From Clostridiaceae bacterium (GTDB taxonomy: Bacteria; Bacillota; Clostridia; Oscillospirales; Acutalibacteraceae): 14,163 nucleotides of DNA. The DNA is taken from NCBI GenBank assembly GCA_904501875.1, contig CAJGCQ010000019.1, positions 1 through 14,163 of the forward strand. Reading direction: 5' to 3'. Position numbers and translations under genes: made by a program. The notes beneath the pieces were generated by a model, which made no database searches, was not told the origin of the DNA, and saw nothing but the letters and a program-made list of their open reading frames with translations. Each line of letters begins with the position of its first letter. Position 1 is the first letter of the stretch. This document shows, piece after piece, positions 12,815 to 14,163 of the stretch.

Positions 12815-13687
12815 ATGGATAAAAAAATTTGCTCCGAATGCGGAGTGGCAAATGAAAACGATTATACTTATTGCAAAAACTGCGGTGCTCCCCTTGTAAA
12901 GAGTGGGCCCAAGCCTGAGTTTATAGGGGATGCGGCTGAAAATAAAGCCGATGCGGGCAGCTTTGATACAAATGCGAACACGGGCGGTTATACTCCGCCC
13001 TACGGCACGCCTAATTACGGTGAAGCAAACTATTGGCCCTACAATACCTACACCTCTTACGCAATAGACGGTGTCCCTGCCGAGGATGTTGCCTTCTTTG
13101 TGGGTAAAAAGTCGGCAGATGTAATGCCTAAATTTATGAAGATGGAAATTACCCATTCCAAGGTATCTTGGTGCTGGCCTGCTGCAATTTTAGGCTTTAT
13201 CTTCGGTCCCTTGGGTGCGGCGATTTGGTTCTTTTACCGTAAAATGTATAAAATCGCTTTAATACTTTTAGCAGCGGGAACGGTGCTTTCCTTCACAACG
13301 GCGGCGCTCACATACAATGTAGGCACCCAAGATATGAAAGGTATTTTTGAATCCATATCCGAAGGGGACGCCGACGCTTTACTCGAAGCCTTCAGAAGTA
13401 TTGAGGCAGGCGAAACCGCACTCACCCTTTTGGCTTCGGGGATTAATGAGCTGGCAAATCTTGCGGTCTGCATACTTTGCGGCCTGTTTGGGTTTTACGC
13501 ATATAAAAATCATTGCGTCAGGTCAATTAAAGGCTTTATACAAAACGGTATAGACCAAAGATATTACCGAATGGGGCTTGCCTCTTTAGGCGGGGTCTCG
13601 GGCGGTATGATGGCAGTGGGCATTATTTCAATGATAGTTATTGAAAATATTGTCAGCACGGTTATTAATATATTTTTTGCAATCTAA
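12815..13687 (+). CDS. Zinc-ribbon protein with DUF2628 membrane domain
   Basis: A 290-residue protein with one N-terminal zinc ribbon (C6-x2-C9-x10-C20-x2-C23). A low-complexity Gly/Pro/Tyr/Asn linker follows (about 45-82), then a DUF2628-like membrane region with SWCWPAAILGFIFGPLGAAIWFFYRKMYK at 118-146 and hydrophobic segments near 148-168, 203-228 and 262-288. Its core (VMPKF...SWCWPA...RKMYK) aligns by eye with IPKF...SWNWMA...RKMYK of the upstream protein, so the two are diverged paralogues with different zinc modules. The ATG at 12815, 7 bases after GGAGG, is preferred to an in-frame ATG at 12809 that is only one base from it. Its biochemical role is unknown; many zinc-ribbon DUF2628 proteins occur in Clostridia as membrane proteins of unknown function. 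Confidence 0.85.
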   Translation: MDKKICSECGVANENDYTYCKNCGAPLVKSGPKPEFIGDAAENKADAGSFDTNANTGGYTPPYGTPNYGEANYWPYNTYTSYAIDGVPAEDVAFFVGKKSADVMPKFMKMEITHSKVSWCWPAAILGFIFGPLGAAIWFFYRKMYKIALILLAAGTVLSFTTAALTYNVGTQDMKGIFESISEGDADALLEAFRSIEAGETALTLLASGINELANLAVCILCGLFGFYAYKNHCVRSIKGFIQNGIDQRYYRMGLASLGGVSGGMMAVGIISMIVIENIVSTVINIFFAI

Positions 13688-13711
13688 CAAAACAGAAAAG
13701 AGGAGAAGGTT

Positions 13712-14163
13712 ATGAAAATCAAAAAAGCGATTATCCCCGCAGCAGGTCTTGGCACAAGAGTACTTCCCGCATCTAAGGCTATGCCTAAGGAGATGCTCCC
13801 CATTGTGGATAAGCCCGCAATACAGTATATCGTTGAAGAGGCGGTAAATGCGGGAATAACCGACATTCTCATAATTACCAACCGAGGCAAGGGTATTATA
13901 GAGGACCATTTCGACCATTCGATAGAGCTTGAGGCAATGCTTGAAAGACGGGGCAACACCGAGATGCTTGAAAACCTTAATAAGGTTGCAAACCTTGCAA
14001 ATATATACTTTATACGCCAAAAGGAAACCAAAGGTCTTGGCGATGCGGTGCTTCGTGCAAAGGAATTTGTGGGGGACGAGCCCTTTGCCGTCCTTTACGG
14101 CGATGATGTTATAGTGGGTGAAATCCCCGCTATAGGCGAGCTTTGCGAGGCTTACGAAAAATA
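13712..14163 (+). CDS. galU: UTP–glucose-1-phosphate uridylyltransferase, 3' end cut by window
   Basis: The enzyme makes UDP-glucose from UTP and glucose-1-phosphate for polysaccharide, glycolipid and teichoic acid synthesis. The first 150 residues are present of about 290. Seen are the nucleotide-binding loop AAGLGTRVLPASKAMPKEMLP (10-30, with G12, R16 and K26), IVDKPAIQYIVEEAV (31-45), IRQKETKGLGDAV (101-113) and the metal/UTP site VLYGDDVI (127-134). AGGAG lies a few bases upstream of the ATG. It begins 24 bases after the zinc-ribbon gene with no terminator between, so it may share their transcript. Confidence 0.97.
   Translation, partial: MKIKKAIIPAAGLGTRVLPASKAMPKEMLPIVDKPAIQYIVEEAVNAGITDILIITNRGKGIIEDHFDHSIELEAMLERRGNTEMLENLNKVANLANIYFIRQKETKGLGDAVLRAKEFVGDEPFAVLYGDDVIVGEIPAIGELCEAYEK

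Noticed and set aside
1..14163. CRISPR array, transposon, phage module, tRNA or toxin-antitoxin pair
   Set aside because: No regularly spaced repeats, transposase or integrase motifs, tRNA-like cloverleaf or recognisable toxin-antitoxin pair were seen on either strand.

Overview
The window looks like a chromosomal segment of a low-to-moderate GC Firmicute of the class Clostridia, probably an anaerobic gut-type Oscillospiraceae/Ruminococcaceae relative. This is inferred from an SRP RNA–dnaX–ebfC–recR block arranged as in Bacillus/Clostridia, an L10 leader upstream of rplJ-rplL, strong AGGAGG ribosome binding sites, an oxygen-detoxifying A-type flavoprotein and Gram-positive wall enzymes. No mobile element, CRISPR array or tRNA was seen.

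Left part (1-4600): a 3'-truncated flavodiiron protein gene on the minus strand is divergent from a membrane-anchored G5/M23 cell-wall peptidase. That gene converges, across a bidirectional terminator, on a minus-strand unit made of a very short GntR/YtrA-type regulator and a lipoprotein GH25 lysozyme with three SH3b repeats. Both envelope genes act on peptidoglycan.

Centre (4600-7030): a CPA2-type cation/proton antiporter, then a consensus promoter, an L10 leader with an intrinsic attenuator, and rplJ-rplL. A terminator hairpin ends rplL and also serves the convergent operon. rplJ-rplL here is not next to rplK-rplA or rpoB.

Right-centre (7030-10970, all minus strand): the operon dnaX–ebfC–recR–DUF896–D-2-hydroxyacid dehydrogenase, preceded by an SRP RNA gene with its own promoter. 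The dnaX leader holds an 18-bp hairpin.

Right part (11025-14163, plus strand): a promoter divergent from the SRP RNA drives a truncated left-handed beta-helix acyltransferase remnant, a NUDIX hydrolase, a RING-finger-like/DUF2628 membrane protein, a second zinc-ribbon/DUF2628 membrane protein and the start of galU. These are overlapping or tightly spaced and probably one transcript.

Most of the window is conserved housekeeping DNA. I found no clear new defence or mobile system. The least ordinary elements are the paired zinc-finger/DUF2628 membrane proteins, the wingless GntR regulator in front of a lysozyme, the broken acyltransferase, the M23 gene with no normally spaced start codon, and the intermediate-length SRP RNA with its downstream hairpin.
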